DNA of 64,000 nt from Gaiellasilicea sp963850995 (lineage in GTDB: Bacteria > Actinomycetota > Thermoleophilia > Gaiellales > Gaiellaceae), in the NCBI GenBank assembly GCA_963850995.1, contig CAWKNQ010000013.1, positions 496,001-560,000 of the forward strand, given 5' to 3'. Each line of letters starts with the position of its first letter. Positions within the stretch are counted from its first letter, which is position 1. This document shows, piece by piece, positions 35,736-43,576 of the stretch. The position numbers and the translations under genes are program-made. Under the pieces are notes generated by a model. It did not search any database and had not been told where the DNA came from. It saw only the letters and a program-made list of their open reading frames with translations.

Positions 35736-36448
35736 CGGCCGGAGCGTACTGCGGCGCGCATCACCTCGACCGGCGCCGGTACGCCCGTCCAGAGCTCGAA
35801 CGCGGCTGCGCCCTGCGCGACGAGCACGTCGAGGCCGTCGACGACCTCGCAGCCGGCGGAGCGAGCTGCTGCGACGTGTGCCGTGTCGCCGCCCTCGGCC
35901 CGATAGGCGAGGTCGATCACGGTCTGACCCCGCTTTGGCTCGAAGAGGAGCTCGTCCTTGACGGGTGTCGCGTGGACGATCAACTCCACGTCGTCGACAC
36001 GCGGCGGCCACTCGCCCCGTCGGGCGAATACCCGGACGTCGGCGTTGCGCGACGTCAGCTCGGCAATCCACGCCGTCGCGGCACCGCCGTGGCCGACGAC
36101 GGCCGCCGTCGCCGGGCGACGATCTCCGAGCGCCTCCGTGTCCGTGCTCGAGCCGAGCACGCGGCCGTCGCGGATCACGAGCGTGTTCACCGACTCGACG
36201 TCGTCCTCGACGACGTCGCAGAGCGCGACGATCGCACGCTTGTGCGGCGTCGTCACGTTGGCCCCGAGGAAGCCAAACGCGACGAGACCGCGGACCGCGT
36301 CCTCCAGCCGGTCGGGAGAGACCCCGAGCGGGACGTAGGCGAGGTCGAGCGCGAGCGCCGCGAACGCGGCGTTGTGCATCCGCGGCGAGAGCGAATCGAC
36401 CTTCGGATCCCGCAGCAGCCCGACCAGGCCGGTCGTGCCGCCGATCAC
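35732..36448 (-). CDS. aroE: shikimate dehydrogenase
   Basis: NADP-dependent reduction of dehydroshikimate. From GTG 36448 (overlapping the mltG stop as GTGA) it is 238 aa: VIGGTTGLVGLLRDPKVDSLSPRMHNAAF is the substrate loop with Ser-Ser/His, LGANVTTPHKRAI holds the catalytic Lys (here in TPHK), then VNTLVIRDGRVLGSSTDTEAL and a Rossmann part AAVVGHGGAATAW. It is a little shorter than usual (about 270), mostly in the Rossmann half. Confidence 0.9.
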   Translation of the reverse strand: MIGGTTGLVGLLRDPKVDSLSPRMHNAAFAALALDLAYVPLGVSPDRLEDAVRGLVAFGFLGANVTTPHKRAIVALCDVVEDDVESVNTLVIRDGRVLGSSTDTEALGDRRPATAAVVGHGGAATAWIAELTSRNADVRVFARRGEWPPRVDDVELIVHATPVKDELLFEPKRGQTVIDLAYRAEGGDTAHVAAARSAGCEVVDGLDVLVAQGAAAFELWTGVPAPVEVMRAAVRSGR

Positions 36449-37374
36449 CCGCAGCCGAACCCGTACTCGCACGCCTTGTCGAAGAACTCGGCCTCGCTCG
36501 CGGTGAAGAAGTGATGGATCTTGTCCGGCTTGCGCACGAAGTAGAGGTAATCGACGTCGGCGGGCTTCGCCGCGGCCCGCATCGAGGCGAGTCCGGGGTT
36601 GGCAATCGGCGTCGGCGGCAGTCCGGTGCGGTTGCGCGTGTTGTACGGGTTGTCGCTCTGGAGCTGCGACTCTCGCAGCGCCTCGGTGCCGGGAACGTCG
36701 AGCCCGTAGCGGATCGTGGCGTCGATCCCGAGCGGCATCCCGGCCTTCAGCCGGTTGTAGATGACGGCCGCGACGAGCGGCCGCTCCTTCGGCGCGATCG
36801 TCTCCTTCTCCACCATCGAGGCGATGATGAGCACGTCGTAGGGCGTCAGGTTCTTCGTCCGCGCGTAGCGTTGGTCGACCTTCTTCCAGTTGGTGTCGAA
36901 GTGGGCCAGCTGGTCGGCGACGAGCTTCCTCGCGGGCGTCTTCGGCGTGAACTCGTAGGTGGCAGGGAAGAGGAAGCCCTCGATCCCCTTCGCATCCTTC
37001 CGAAACGCAGGCGGGGCCTTCGCCGCCTGGGACGCCTTCGCGTAGGCGCTCGCGGTCAGCCTCGGCGTGACCTTGCGCTTCCGCTTCGCGATCTGCCGCA
37101 CCTCACCGACCCGCCGGACCATGTCCTTGCGCGTGAAGCCCTCGGGGAAGACGATGCGGAGGATCACCGGCTTCGGCACGACGGCCGTCGTCGTGGGCGG
37201 CGGCGGCGCCGCTTCCTCGTCGTTCCCGAGCGCTTCCCTCCCGAGCCAGAGCCCGAGCCCGATGAAGCCGATCAGGAGTAGAGCCGCGACGCTGCGGCGC
37301 AGCGCCAGCACTCCCTTCGACGGCCCTCGCTCCGGCCCGCTCGGCCGGGGCGGCCTTACGACCTGGTCGTCCAC
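36445..37374 (-). CDS. mltG: endolytic murein transglycosylase MltG
   Basis: Cuts nascent glycan strands in the membrane. From GTG 37374 (309 aa) there is one N-terminal span (AALLLIGFIGLGLWLG), a LysM-like part (FPEGFTRKDMVRRVGEV), and the YceG catalytic domain with GFLFPATYEF, ASMVEKETIAPKERPLVAAVIYNRL (catalytic Glu) and DATIRYGLD, NTRNRTGLPPTPIANPG and YLYFV. The start overlaps the end of ruvX by 19 bp. It is placed between ruvX and aroE as in many actinobacteria. Confidence 0.92.
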   Translation of the reverse strand: MDDQVVRPPRPSGPERGPSKGVLALRRSVAALLLIGFIGLGLWLGREALGNDEEAAPPPPTTTAVVPKPVILRIVFPEGFTRKDMVRRVGEVRQIAKRKRKVTPRLTASAYAKASQAAKAPPAFRKDAKGIEGFLFPATYEFTPKTPARKLVADQLAHFDTNWKKVDQRYARTKNLTPYDVLIIASMVEKETIAPKERPLVAAVIYNRLKAGMPLGIDATIRYGLDVPGTEALRESQLQSDNPYNTRNRTGLPPTPIANPGLASMRAAAKPADVDYLYFVRKPDKIHHFFTASEAEFFDKACEYGFGCG

Positions 37375-37748
37375 GTCAGGTAGCTCTCGAGCAGGTGCGC
37401 CGCCGCGCGCGCGTCCTCGGGCGCCCGCGACGGAGGGCCGGACGCCGCAAGCGCCGTCGTGAAGCGCTCGTCGAAGGGCTCCACCGGCACGCCGACTGCG
37501 GCGCGCAAGGCGGCCATGAACGCCGTGGTCTCGTCTGCCTGCGCGCCGTGCTCGCCGCGGAGCGTGAGCGGCAGACCGACGACGACGCGCTCCGCGCCCT
37601 CCTCGGCGACGAGCTCCGCGAGCCGGCGCAGGCCGGCCTCGCTCGCCGCGCGCTCGACGACGGTCAGCGGGCGCGCGAGCGTCCCGGTCGCGTCGGAGAC
37701 GGCCACGCCGGTGCGCGCGGCCCCGTAGTCGAGGGCGAGAACCTTCAG
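37356..37748 (-). CDS. ruvX: Holliday-junction-resolvase-like nuclease RuvX/YqgF
   Basis: RuvX/YqgF is implicated in 16S rRNA 5' maturation. The conserved N-terminus KVLALDYGAARTGVAVSDATG carries the RNase H-like Asp; GLPLTLRGEHGAQADET and VEPFDERFTT follow, with the last Asp/Glu. The frame begins right after the alaS stop, and the first codon before KVLAL is CTG (37748); no ATG, GTG or TTG precedes the conserved Asp. The downstream GTG (37706) would remove the first catalytic strand. The CTG is taken as start, overlapping alaS by 4 bp. Confidence 0.8.
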   Translation of the reverse strand: MKVLALDYGAARTGVAVSDATGTLARPLTVVERAASEAGLRRLAELVAEEGAERVVVGLPLTLRGEHGAQADETTAFMAALRAAVGVPVEPFDERFTTALAASGPPSRAPEDARAAAHLLESYLTWTTRS

Positions 37749-40279
37749 GCGAGGGCCTCGATGATCGTCTTCTCGGCGAGCGCGACCGCGTCATCGAGCC
37801 GCTCCGGCTCCTTGCCGCCCGCGCGCGCCATCGTCGCACGGCCGCCGCCCTTGCCGCCGATGAGCACGGCCGCCTCGCGGATCACCGCGCCCGCGTCGAC
37901 GCCGCGACCCTCCAGGGACTTGTCGAGGTTGATCAGGAGCTGTGCGGCGCCGTCGTCCCTCGCCCCGACGATCACCGCAGCCGGCGCGTGCTGCTGCTTG
38001 AGCCGGTCGGAGACGTCGAGCGGATCGCCGCTGCGCACGTCGACGACGAGCACGGTGACGTCGCCTGCCGCCGTCTCGCGGGTGACGGTGAAGTCGGCCT
38101 CGGCGGCCTTCTGGCCCTCCTTCTTGGCTTCCTTGCGCACGTTCGCGAGCTGCACGCGCAGCTCGTCGCCCTCTCGCGCCCGCTCGCGCAGGAGTGCGTA
38201 GGCCTCGCCCGAGGTAACGGCCTCGATCCGGCGCGCCCCCGAGCCGACGGAGCTTTCGGAGAGGATCGCGAACGGCCCGATCTCCGCGGTCGAGCGGACG
38301 TGCGTGCCGCCGCACAGCTCGCGCGAGAAACCGGCGATCTCGACCACTCGCACGATGTCGCCGTACTTCTCCCCGAAGAGCATCTGCGCGCCGAGCTTGC
38401 GGGCCTCGTCGATCGGCGTCTCGAACGTGCGCACGGGCAGCGCGGCAAAGACCTGCTCGTTCACGAGCCGCTCGACCTCGGTGCGCTCGGCCTCGGTGAG
38501 CGCGCGCTCGTGCGTGAAGTCGAACCGGAGCTTGTCGGGCCGGACGGCCGAGCCCGCCTGCGTCACGTGCGCGCCGAGCACGCGACGGAGTGCCTCGTGC
38601 AGAAGATGCGTCGCGGTGTGATTCGTCATCGTCGGAAAGCGCACAGCCCACGGCACGACCGCCCGGACCCGATCGCCGACGCCGAATGCTGCTTCATCAG
38701 AACCAGTGCCCTCGAAGACGAGCACCTGGTCGTCGCCGAGCCGGTGCGCCTCGCGCAGCTCCGCCCTCGCGCCGCTCTCGTCGTGCTCGATCCAGCCCGC
38801 GTCGGTGACCTGGCCCCCGCCGGCCGGATAGAACGGCGAGCGCTCCAGCTTCGCTTCGAAGCGGCCGTCGCCGAGGTCCGAGAAGGCCACGATCGCAGTC
38901 AGCACCTCGGTCTGGTCGTAGCCGACGAACTCCGACGGCGCGCCGCCGAGCTGGGTCACGGCGCGACCGCCGCCGCCGCGCGAGATCTCGCGGTGCGCCT
39001 CCATCCGCTCGAGGAAGTCGTCCTCGTCGACAGCAAGCCCGCGCTCGACGGCGAGCTCCCGGATCAGCTCGAACGGGAAGCCGTAGGTCGCGGTCAGCTC
39101 GAAGGCGTCCTTGCCCGAGATCGCGCCCGCGGCGGCGACCTCCTCGAACAGCTTCATCCCGCGCGCGAGCGTCTCGGTGAAGCGCTCCTCTTCGGCGCGG
39201 AGGACGTCGCGGATCCGCTCACGGCTCTCGTGGAGCTCCGGATAGGCGCCTGCCATCTGCTCGACCACGACGTCACTCAACCGCCAGAGCTCGTCGAGCC
39301 CGATCGTGCGCGCCTGCTGCACGGCCCGGCGGATGATCCGGCGGAGCACATAGCCGCGCCCTTCGTTCGAGGGCGTGACGCCGTCGCCGACCAGGAACGT
39401 CATCCCTCGCCCGTGATCGGCGAGCACCCGGTGCGCCTTCGTCGCCACCTCCGACTCGCCGAAGGCGACACCGCTCTCCGCCGCGACCCAGGCCATGATC
39501 GCCTGGTAGCCGTCGGTCTCGTAGACCGAGCGCGAGGGCACGTCCTGGACGATCGCGGCCAGCCGCTCGAGCCCCATGCCGGTGTCGATGTTCTGCTTCG
39601 GCAGCGGCGTCAGCGTCCCGTCCGGGTGCTGCTCGTACTCCATGAAGACGAGGTTCCAGAACTCGAGAAAGCGGTCGCAGCGCGGGCAGGCGGGCGCGCA
39701 GTCCGGCTCGCCGCAGCCGTGCTCGGGCCCCCAGTCCCAGTAGATCTCGGAGTCGGGGCCGCACGGCCCCGGGCCGCCGACCGACCAGAAGTTCTCCGAG
39801 CTCGGCAACGGGATGATCCGCTCCGCCGGCATCCCGATCTCCTCCCACCCAGCGATCGCCACCTCGTCCGGGCCGAGCTTGAAGAGGGGATCGCCCGCGT
39901 GCACAGTGATCCAGATCCGGTCCCAGTCGAGCCGCAGGCGCTCGACCATGAACTCGCGCGCGAGCTCGATCGCGCCCTGCTTGAAGTACTGCCCGAACGA
40001 GAAGTTGCCGAGCATCTCGAAGAAGGTGAGGTGGTGCCCGTCGCGGCCCACCTCGTCGATGTCGGGCGTCCGGAAGCACTTCTGCGAGGTCGCCGTCAGC
40101 AGCGCCGGCGGGTCCTCGTGGCCGAGGAAGAACGGCATCTGCGGCTGCATCCCGGCCGTGGTCAGGAGCGTCGAGTGGTCGTCCGCGCGCGGCACGAGCG
40201 GCCACGAGGGCAGCCTCGTGTGGCCCTTCTCCTCGAAGAAAGACAGGAACCCTTCGCGTAGCTCCGCCGACGTACGCAC
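37745..40279 (-). CDS. alaS: alanyl-tRNA synthetase
   Basis: Charges and proofreads tRNA-Ala. The 844-aa protein has the aminoacylation core (RTSAELREGFLSFFEEKGH, LTTAGMQPQMPFFLG, CFRTPDIDEVGRDGHHLTFFEMLGNFSFG split over motifs 1-2), a zinc-type CPRC region, and the editing domain with TNHTATHLLHEAL and ELCGGTHVRSTAEIG. The C-terminal oligomerisation domain is at the short end of the family range. It starts at GTG 40279. Confidence 0.96.
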   Translation of the reverse strand: MRTSAELREGFLSFFEEKGHTRLPSWPLVPRADDHSTLLTTAGMQPQMPFFLGHEDPPALLTATSQKCFRTPDIDEVGRDGHHLTFFEMLGNFSFGQYFKQGAIELAREFMVERLRLDWDRIWITVHAGDPLFKLGPDEVAIAGWEEIGMPAERIIPLPSSENFWSVGGPGPCGPDSEIYWDWGPEHGCGEPDCAPACPRCDRFLEFWNLVFMEYEQHPDGTLTPLPKQNIDTGMGLERLAAIVQDVPSRSVYETDGYQAIMAWVAAESGVAFGESEVATKAHRVLADHGRGMTFLVGDGVTPSNEGRGYVLRRIIRRAVQQARTIGLDELWRLSDVVVEQMAGAYPELHESRERIRDVLRAEEERFTETLARGMKLFEEVAAAGAISGKDAFELTATYGFPFELIRELAVERGLAVDEDDFLERMEAHREISRGGGGRAVTQLGGAPSEFVGYDQTEVLTAIVAFSDLGDGRFEAKLERSPFYPAGGGQVTDAGWIEHDESGARAELREAHRLGDDQVLVFEGTGSDEAAFGVGDRVRAVVPWAVRFPTMTNHTATHLLHEALRRVLGAHVTQAGSAVRPDKLRFDFTHERALTEAERTEVERLVNEQVFAALPVRTFETPIDEARKLGAQMLFGEKYGDIVRVVEIAGFSRELCGGTHVRSTAEIGPFAILSESSVGSGARRIEAVTSGEAYALLRERAREGDELRVQLANVRKEAKKEGQKAAEADFTVTRETAAGDVTVLVVDVRSGDPLDVSDRLKQQHAPAAVIVGARDDGAAQLLINLDKSLEGRGVDAGAVIREAAVLIGGKGGGRATMARAGGKEPERLDDAVALAEKTIIEALA

Positions 40280-40294
40280 GCAGGAAGTGTAGGA

Positions 40295-40387
40295 CTAGAG
40301 GCTTGATGTGAAACCTGAGCGGGCCGTGCGGCCGCCCCAGACACGGCGCCAGCGACACAGCGCGCCAATTCCACATCAAGCCTCTAG
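40295..40387 (-). terminator. 16-bp perfect inverted repeat carrying the sigma-factor stop codon
   Basis: CTAGAGGCTTGATGTG (40295-40310) is the exact reverse complement of 40372-40387, around a 61-nt loop. The sigma-factor stop TAG (40384-40386) is inside the right arm. The repeat fills the whole gap to alaS. It shares its outer CTAGAGGCT with the hairpin at 19976-20026. Confidence 0.5.
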
Positions 40388-41160
40388 CCGGTCGCGCGCT
40401 TGGCGGCGGCCGGGGCCTCGAGCTCGTCGCCCGCGATCTCCACGCGGATCTTCTCGAGCGCGCGGCGGATCAGGCGCGAGACGTGCATCTGCGAGATTCC
40501 GACCTGCTGCGCGATCTGGCTCTGCGTCAGCCCGTCGAAGAAGCGAAGATGGAGGATGCGCCGCTCGCGCTCGTCGAGCGCGCGGAAGCCGGGTGCGAGC
40601 ACGGCCCGGTCCTCCGAGACCGAGTACTGGTGCTCCTCGGTGCCGAGCGACTCGAGCGGGTCGAGATCGCCGTCCTCGTCCGAGCCGCCGGCCGACAGGG
40701 AGAGCGACGTGTACGCGCGGCCCGACTCGAGCGCCTCGAGCACGAGCTCCTCCTCCACGCCCGCGGCCTTGGCGAGCTCGGGGATCGTCGGCGAGCGCCC
40801 GAGCTGGACCGTCTGCTCCTCGACGAGCTTCGAGAGCTGCACGTTCAGCTCCTGCAGCCCGCGCGGCACCCGGACGGCCCAGCCCTTGTCCCGGAAGTGC
40901 CGCTTGATCTCGCCGATGATGTTCGGGGTCGCGTAGGTCGTCAGCTCCACCCCTCGCTCGATGTCGAAGCGGTCGATCGCCTTGATCAGGCCGATACAGC
41001 CGATCTGGACGAGGTCGTCGAGCTGCTCGCCACGATAGGCGTAGCGACGGGCGAGCGAGCGGACGAGCGAGAGGTACTGCTCGATCAGCTGCTCGCGCGC
41101 CGCGAGGTCGCCCTCCTCGTGGTAGCGGCGGAGCAGAGCCTTGTCGGACGCGCGCGTCAC
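40384..41160 (-). CDS. sigF: RNA polymerase sigma factor, SigB/SigF type (group 3)
   Basis: The 258-aa protein has sigma region 2 (REQLIEQYLSLVRSLARRYA, LDDLVQIGCIGLIKAIDRFD, TTYATPNIIGEIKRHFRDKG), region 3 (VQLGRSPTIPELAKAAG) and region 4 with helix-turn-helix LTQSQIAQQVGISQMHVSRLIRR. The overall form is that of stress and sporulation sigma factors controlled by anti-sigma kinases. It directly follows an RsbW-like gene (4-bp overlap), which fits partner switching. The regulon cannot be told here. Confidence 0.9.
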   Translation of the reverse strand: MTRASDKALLRRYHEEGDLAAREQLIEQYLSLVRSLARRYAYRGEQLDDLVQIGCIGLIKAIDRFDIERGVELTTYATPNIIGEIKRHFRDKGWAVRVPRGLQELNVQLSKLVEEQTVQLGRSPTIPELAKAAGVEEELVLEALESGRAYTSLSLSAGGSDEDGDLDPLESLGTEEHQYSVSEDRAVLAPGFRALDERERRILHLRFFDGLTQSQIAQQVGISQMHVSRLIRRALEKIRVEIAGDELEAPAAAKRATG

Positions 41161-41546
41161 CGGACCGGCTCCTGCCCCTCGAGCGCGAGCTCCTTCCGCA
41201 GCTCGACCCAGGTCGTCCCGTCCCGGTCGCTCACCGTCACCCCGTCCACGACCGCGTCGAGGAGACGCCGCAGGCCGAGGGATTGGTCCGCCTCGCGCTT
41301 CAGCTCGCCGGCCGTCGCCGCGGCCAGCGGACCGACCGAGGCCGAGAGGCTGGCGGCGTCGACCTGCAGGACGATCGTGACCTCGCCGTCTGCGCCCCCG
41401 CTCTCCAGAAGCGAGTCGAGCGCGAGCTGGAGGTCGTCGAGCGCCTCGAGCGTCAGGTCGTGCCGGGCCGCGACGCCGCCGAGGACGAGACCCGCGACGG
41501 CAGCGAACTGCCGCTCGCCCGGAATCGTGATCGTGAACTGGTCCAC
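41157..41546 (-). CDS. RsbW-like anti-sigma factor with degenerate ATP site
   Basis: A 129-aa HATPase_c/RsbW-like protein: FTITIPGERQFAAVAGLVLGGV, ALDDLQLALDSLLESGG at the N-box position, GEVTIVLQVDAASLSASV and GLRRLLDAVVDGVTVSDRDG toward the end. In RsbW the N-box reads close to EACTNAVxH; here the Glu and Asn are missing and no DxGxG box is evident, so kinase activity is doubtful. The overlap with the sigma gene supports an anti-sigma role by binding. Confidence 0.75.
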   Translation of the reverse strand: MDQFTITIPGERQFAAVAGLVLGGVAARHDLTLEALDDLQLALDSLLESGGADGEVTIVLQVDAASLSASVGPLAAATAGELKREADQSLGLRRLLDAVVDGVTVSDRDGTTWVELRKELALEGQEPVR

Positions 41547-42022
41547 TACGGTGCGTCGCGGCCGGCGGTGCGGAGCTCCTCGTCGAGGTCGCGCTCGCGC
41601 CTGGCTGCTGCCTCCTTGCCCGCCTGGACCGCCTCGCTCCAGCTCCGCTGCGCCCGCAGCGACGACGCGCCGTGCGAAAGCCCGGCCGCGAAGCCGGAGA
41701 CCTTCTGCACCGGCCGTGTGATCGCCATGCTCACCGCGCGAACGGCGGTATCGGCGCTGTCGGCCATGTCCACTGCGCTGTCGGTCACCCGGTCCACCTT
41801 TGTCAGCTGCTCGTTCATCCCGTCGACGCTCTCGCCGACCTTGTGGATGACGGGCAGCAGCTCGACCTCCGTTCCCCTGATCAACGAGGAAAGGCGGCCG
41901 AAGGTTCCGCCGAGGCGCACGAATGCGTACGCGAGGGCGAGGCCCGTGGCCACGAGGAACACGGCCAGGGCGTAGTAGGCGACATCGCCGGCGCTGACGG
42001 CAAGGAGTTGCACGGACGGCAT
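41546..42022 (-). CDS. DUF948 family membrane-anchored helical protein
   Basis: From ATG 42022 it is 158 aa: one N-terminal membrane span (VAYYALAVFLVATGLALAYAFV), followed by a heptad-rich amphipathic stretch (LLPVIHKVGESVDGMNEQL, VDRVTDSAVDMADSADTAV) as in DUF948 and methyl-accepting-like stress proteins, then a basic and acidic tail. The stop overlaps the anti-sigma gene start by one base, so it is in the sigma-factor operon and may be part of the stress response. The function is unknown. Confidence 0.78.
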   Translation of the reverse strand: MPSVQLLAVSAGDVAYYALAVFLVATGLALAYAFVRLGGTFGRLSSLIRGTEVELLPVIHKVGESVDGMNEQLTKVDRVTDSAVDMADSADTAVRAVSMAITRPVQKVSGFAAGLSHGASSLRAQRSWSEAVQAGKEAAARRERDLDEELRTAGRDAP

Positions 42023-42023
42023 C

Positions 42024-43289
42024 CTAATGATCGCCCGCAGACGACACGACGCCGGACCCGACCACGGCGCCGTCGTCATCGTCGTAGAGAGCCGCGATCT
42101 GACCCGGGGCGACGCCGTAGGCGGGCCGCTCGAGGGTGAGCGTGAAGCCGCCGTCGCGCGCGGCGACCCGAGCCGGGACCGGCTCCGAGCGATAGCGGAG
42201 CTTCACGGCAGACCGGTCGACCGGGAGGTGGAGCGAGCCACGCACGTCGACCTCCGTGCAGGCCAGCGAGCCGCGCGGGCCGACGACGAGGGTGTTCGAG
42301 GCCCGGTCGGTGCGAAGCGCGTAGAGCGGCTCCGGCCCGGCTACGCCGATCCCGCGCCGCTGGCCGGGAGTGAAGCGCCAGAAGCCCGCGTGCCGCCCGA
42401 CCTCGCGGCCGCGCTCGTCGACGATCGCTCCCTCGGCGCGCTCGAGTCCCTGCCGCTCGAGGAATGCCCGGTAGTCGTCACCGGCGAGGAAGCAGGCCTC
42501 CTGGCTCTCGCGCCGCTCGGCGACATCGAGGCCGGCGGCGACTGCCTCCGCCCGCGTCTCCGCCTTCGTCTGTGAGCCGAGCGGGAACTCGACCCGGTCG
42601 AGCGCGTCTGGGTCGAGCGGCGAGAGCATGTACGACTGGTCCTTGTCCGGATCTGCCCCCCGGGCGAGCAGCCGGCGGCCGTCGCGCTCGACGACCCGTG
42701 CGTAGTGGCCGGTCCAGAGCTTCACGGCTCCTGCACGGTCGGCGAAGGCGAGCAGCTCGTCGAAGCGGAAGCTGCCGTTGCAGCGCCCGCAGGGGTTCGG
42801 GGTCTCGCCGCGGGCGTACGCCTGCACGAACGGCTCGACGACGGCGCTCCTGAACTCCTCGCGCAGGTCGAGCGTGACATGCGGGATGCCGAGGGCATGG
42901 CAGGTCTCCCGCGCAGCGATCACCGCCTCCGGGGAGCAACACGCGCGCTCGGCGTCCGGCCCGGCGGGATCGAGCCAGAGTCGCAGCGTGACGCCGATCG
43001 CCTTCGGCCCCGCCCGGAGCAGCGCGACCGCGCTGTCGACGCCCCCGCTCATCGCGACCGCGATCCGGCCCGATTCCGGCTCGGCGCGGAAGACCTGGCC
43101 GAGCGCGTTCGCGAGCGCGTCGGCGGCGAGCGTCTCGCCCGGTACGGCGGCGGCTTCGAGCAGCGTCAGCCCGGCGAGCGGTCGCTCGAGCCCGGGCGCG
43201 TCGGCCGCCACGATCCGGTCGCCGTCGACCGTGAGCCGCACGAACGCGAGCTCGGCGCCGCGTGCGGAGTCTCCGAGAACCTCGGGCAT
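42024..43289 (-). CDS. mnmA: tRNA 2-thiouridine(34) synthase MnmA with unusual N-terminal extension
   Basis: Thiolates U34 of tRNA. The catalytic part starts near residue 76 with the PP-loop IAVAMSGGVDSAVALL, then TPNPCGRCNGSFRF with the first catalytic Cys, LWTGHYARV, DKDQSYMLSPL and RRESQEACFLAGDDY with the second Cys; the beta-barrel end is intact. The first 75 residues (AELAFVRLTVDGDRIVAADA, LTLLEAAAVPGETLAADAL) are not normal for MnmA and look like the fold pattern of an IscU/NifU scaffold without its cysteines. No better start lies closer to the PP-loop. Confidence 0.9.
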   Translation of the reverse strand: MPEVLGDSARGAELAFVRLTVDGDRIVAADAPGLERPLAGLTLLEAAAVPGETLAADALANALGQVFRAEPESGRIAVAMSGGVDSAVALLRAGPKAIGVTLRLWLDPAGPDAERACCSPEAVIAARETCHALGIPHVTLDLREEFRSAVVEPFVQAYARGETPNPCGRCNGSFRFDELLAFADRAGAVKLWTGHYARVVERDGRRLLARGADPDKDQSYMLSPLDPDALDRVEFPLGSQTKAETRAEAVAAGLDVAERRESQEACFLAGDDYRAFLERQGLERAEGAIVDERGREVGRHAGFWRFTPGQRRGIGVAGPEPLYALRTDRASNTLVVGPRGSLACTEVDVRGSLHLPVDRSAVKLRYRSEPVPARVAARDGGFTLTLERPAYGVAPGQIAALYDDDDGAVVGSGVVSSAGDH

Positions 43290-43359
43290 GCGGTCCAGCG
43301 TAGCGGCGGCTGGGTAGACTCTCCGGCGCTCGACCCTGTGCGTGGCTTTGCGCGTAAAC

Positions 43360-43485
43360 GTGAACCAACGCTCACGTGAAGGGAGCCTGCGTCCGGCCTA
43401 AGGCCGGCAGGGCACCCACCTGGTACGCCAGGTTCGCATCGGCGCAAGGATTCATCGGCAGGGTGGGGCGCTATGTTTGCCGTCG
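43360..43485 (+). ncRNA. ssrS: candidate 6S RNA
   Basis: The gap between mnmA and the RlpA-like gene has no frame but strong structure: CCGGCC/GGCCGG (43393-43407), a GCACCCACCTGG segment with hairpin ACCTGG-TACG-CCAGGT (43418-43433), and CACCC (43413-43417) complementary to GGGTG (43461-43465). A CACCCACCTxG...CCAGGTTC block followed by a G-rich closing strand is, as I recall, typical of the 3' half of 6S RNA, the RNA polymerase-binding regulator. In Bacillus a 6S gene is also near aspS. Boundaries and strand are estimates. Confidence 0.5.
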
Positions 43486-43488
43486 CAT

Positions 43489-43520
43489 GACTCCTGATCC
43501 GCAGGAGCGGATCAGGAGTC
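43489..43520. terminator. 13-bp perfect hairpin
   Basis: GACTCCTGATCCG (43489-43501) pairs perfectly with 43508-43520 around a 6-nt loop. It lies downstream of the candidate 6S RNA on the plus strand and of the RlpA-like gene on the minus strand, so it may stop both. There is no T tract. Confidence 0.6.
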
Positions 43521-43576
43521 GCGCAAGTCCCTGAAGGCGTCCGCTTCGCGGCCGCGTCGGAGCGAGGCCCGTCGCG

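Noticed and set aside
35736..36605. N-terminal extension of aroC inside aroE
   Set aside because: Chorismate synthase similarity begins exactly at ATG 35735; the extension overlaps aroE and has no domain.
37988..40261. 757-codon plus-strand open frame opposite alaS
   Set aside because: Antisense shadow of a complete alanyl-tRNA synthetase; no independent signals.
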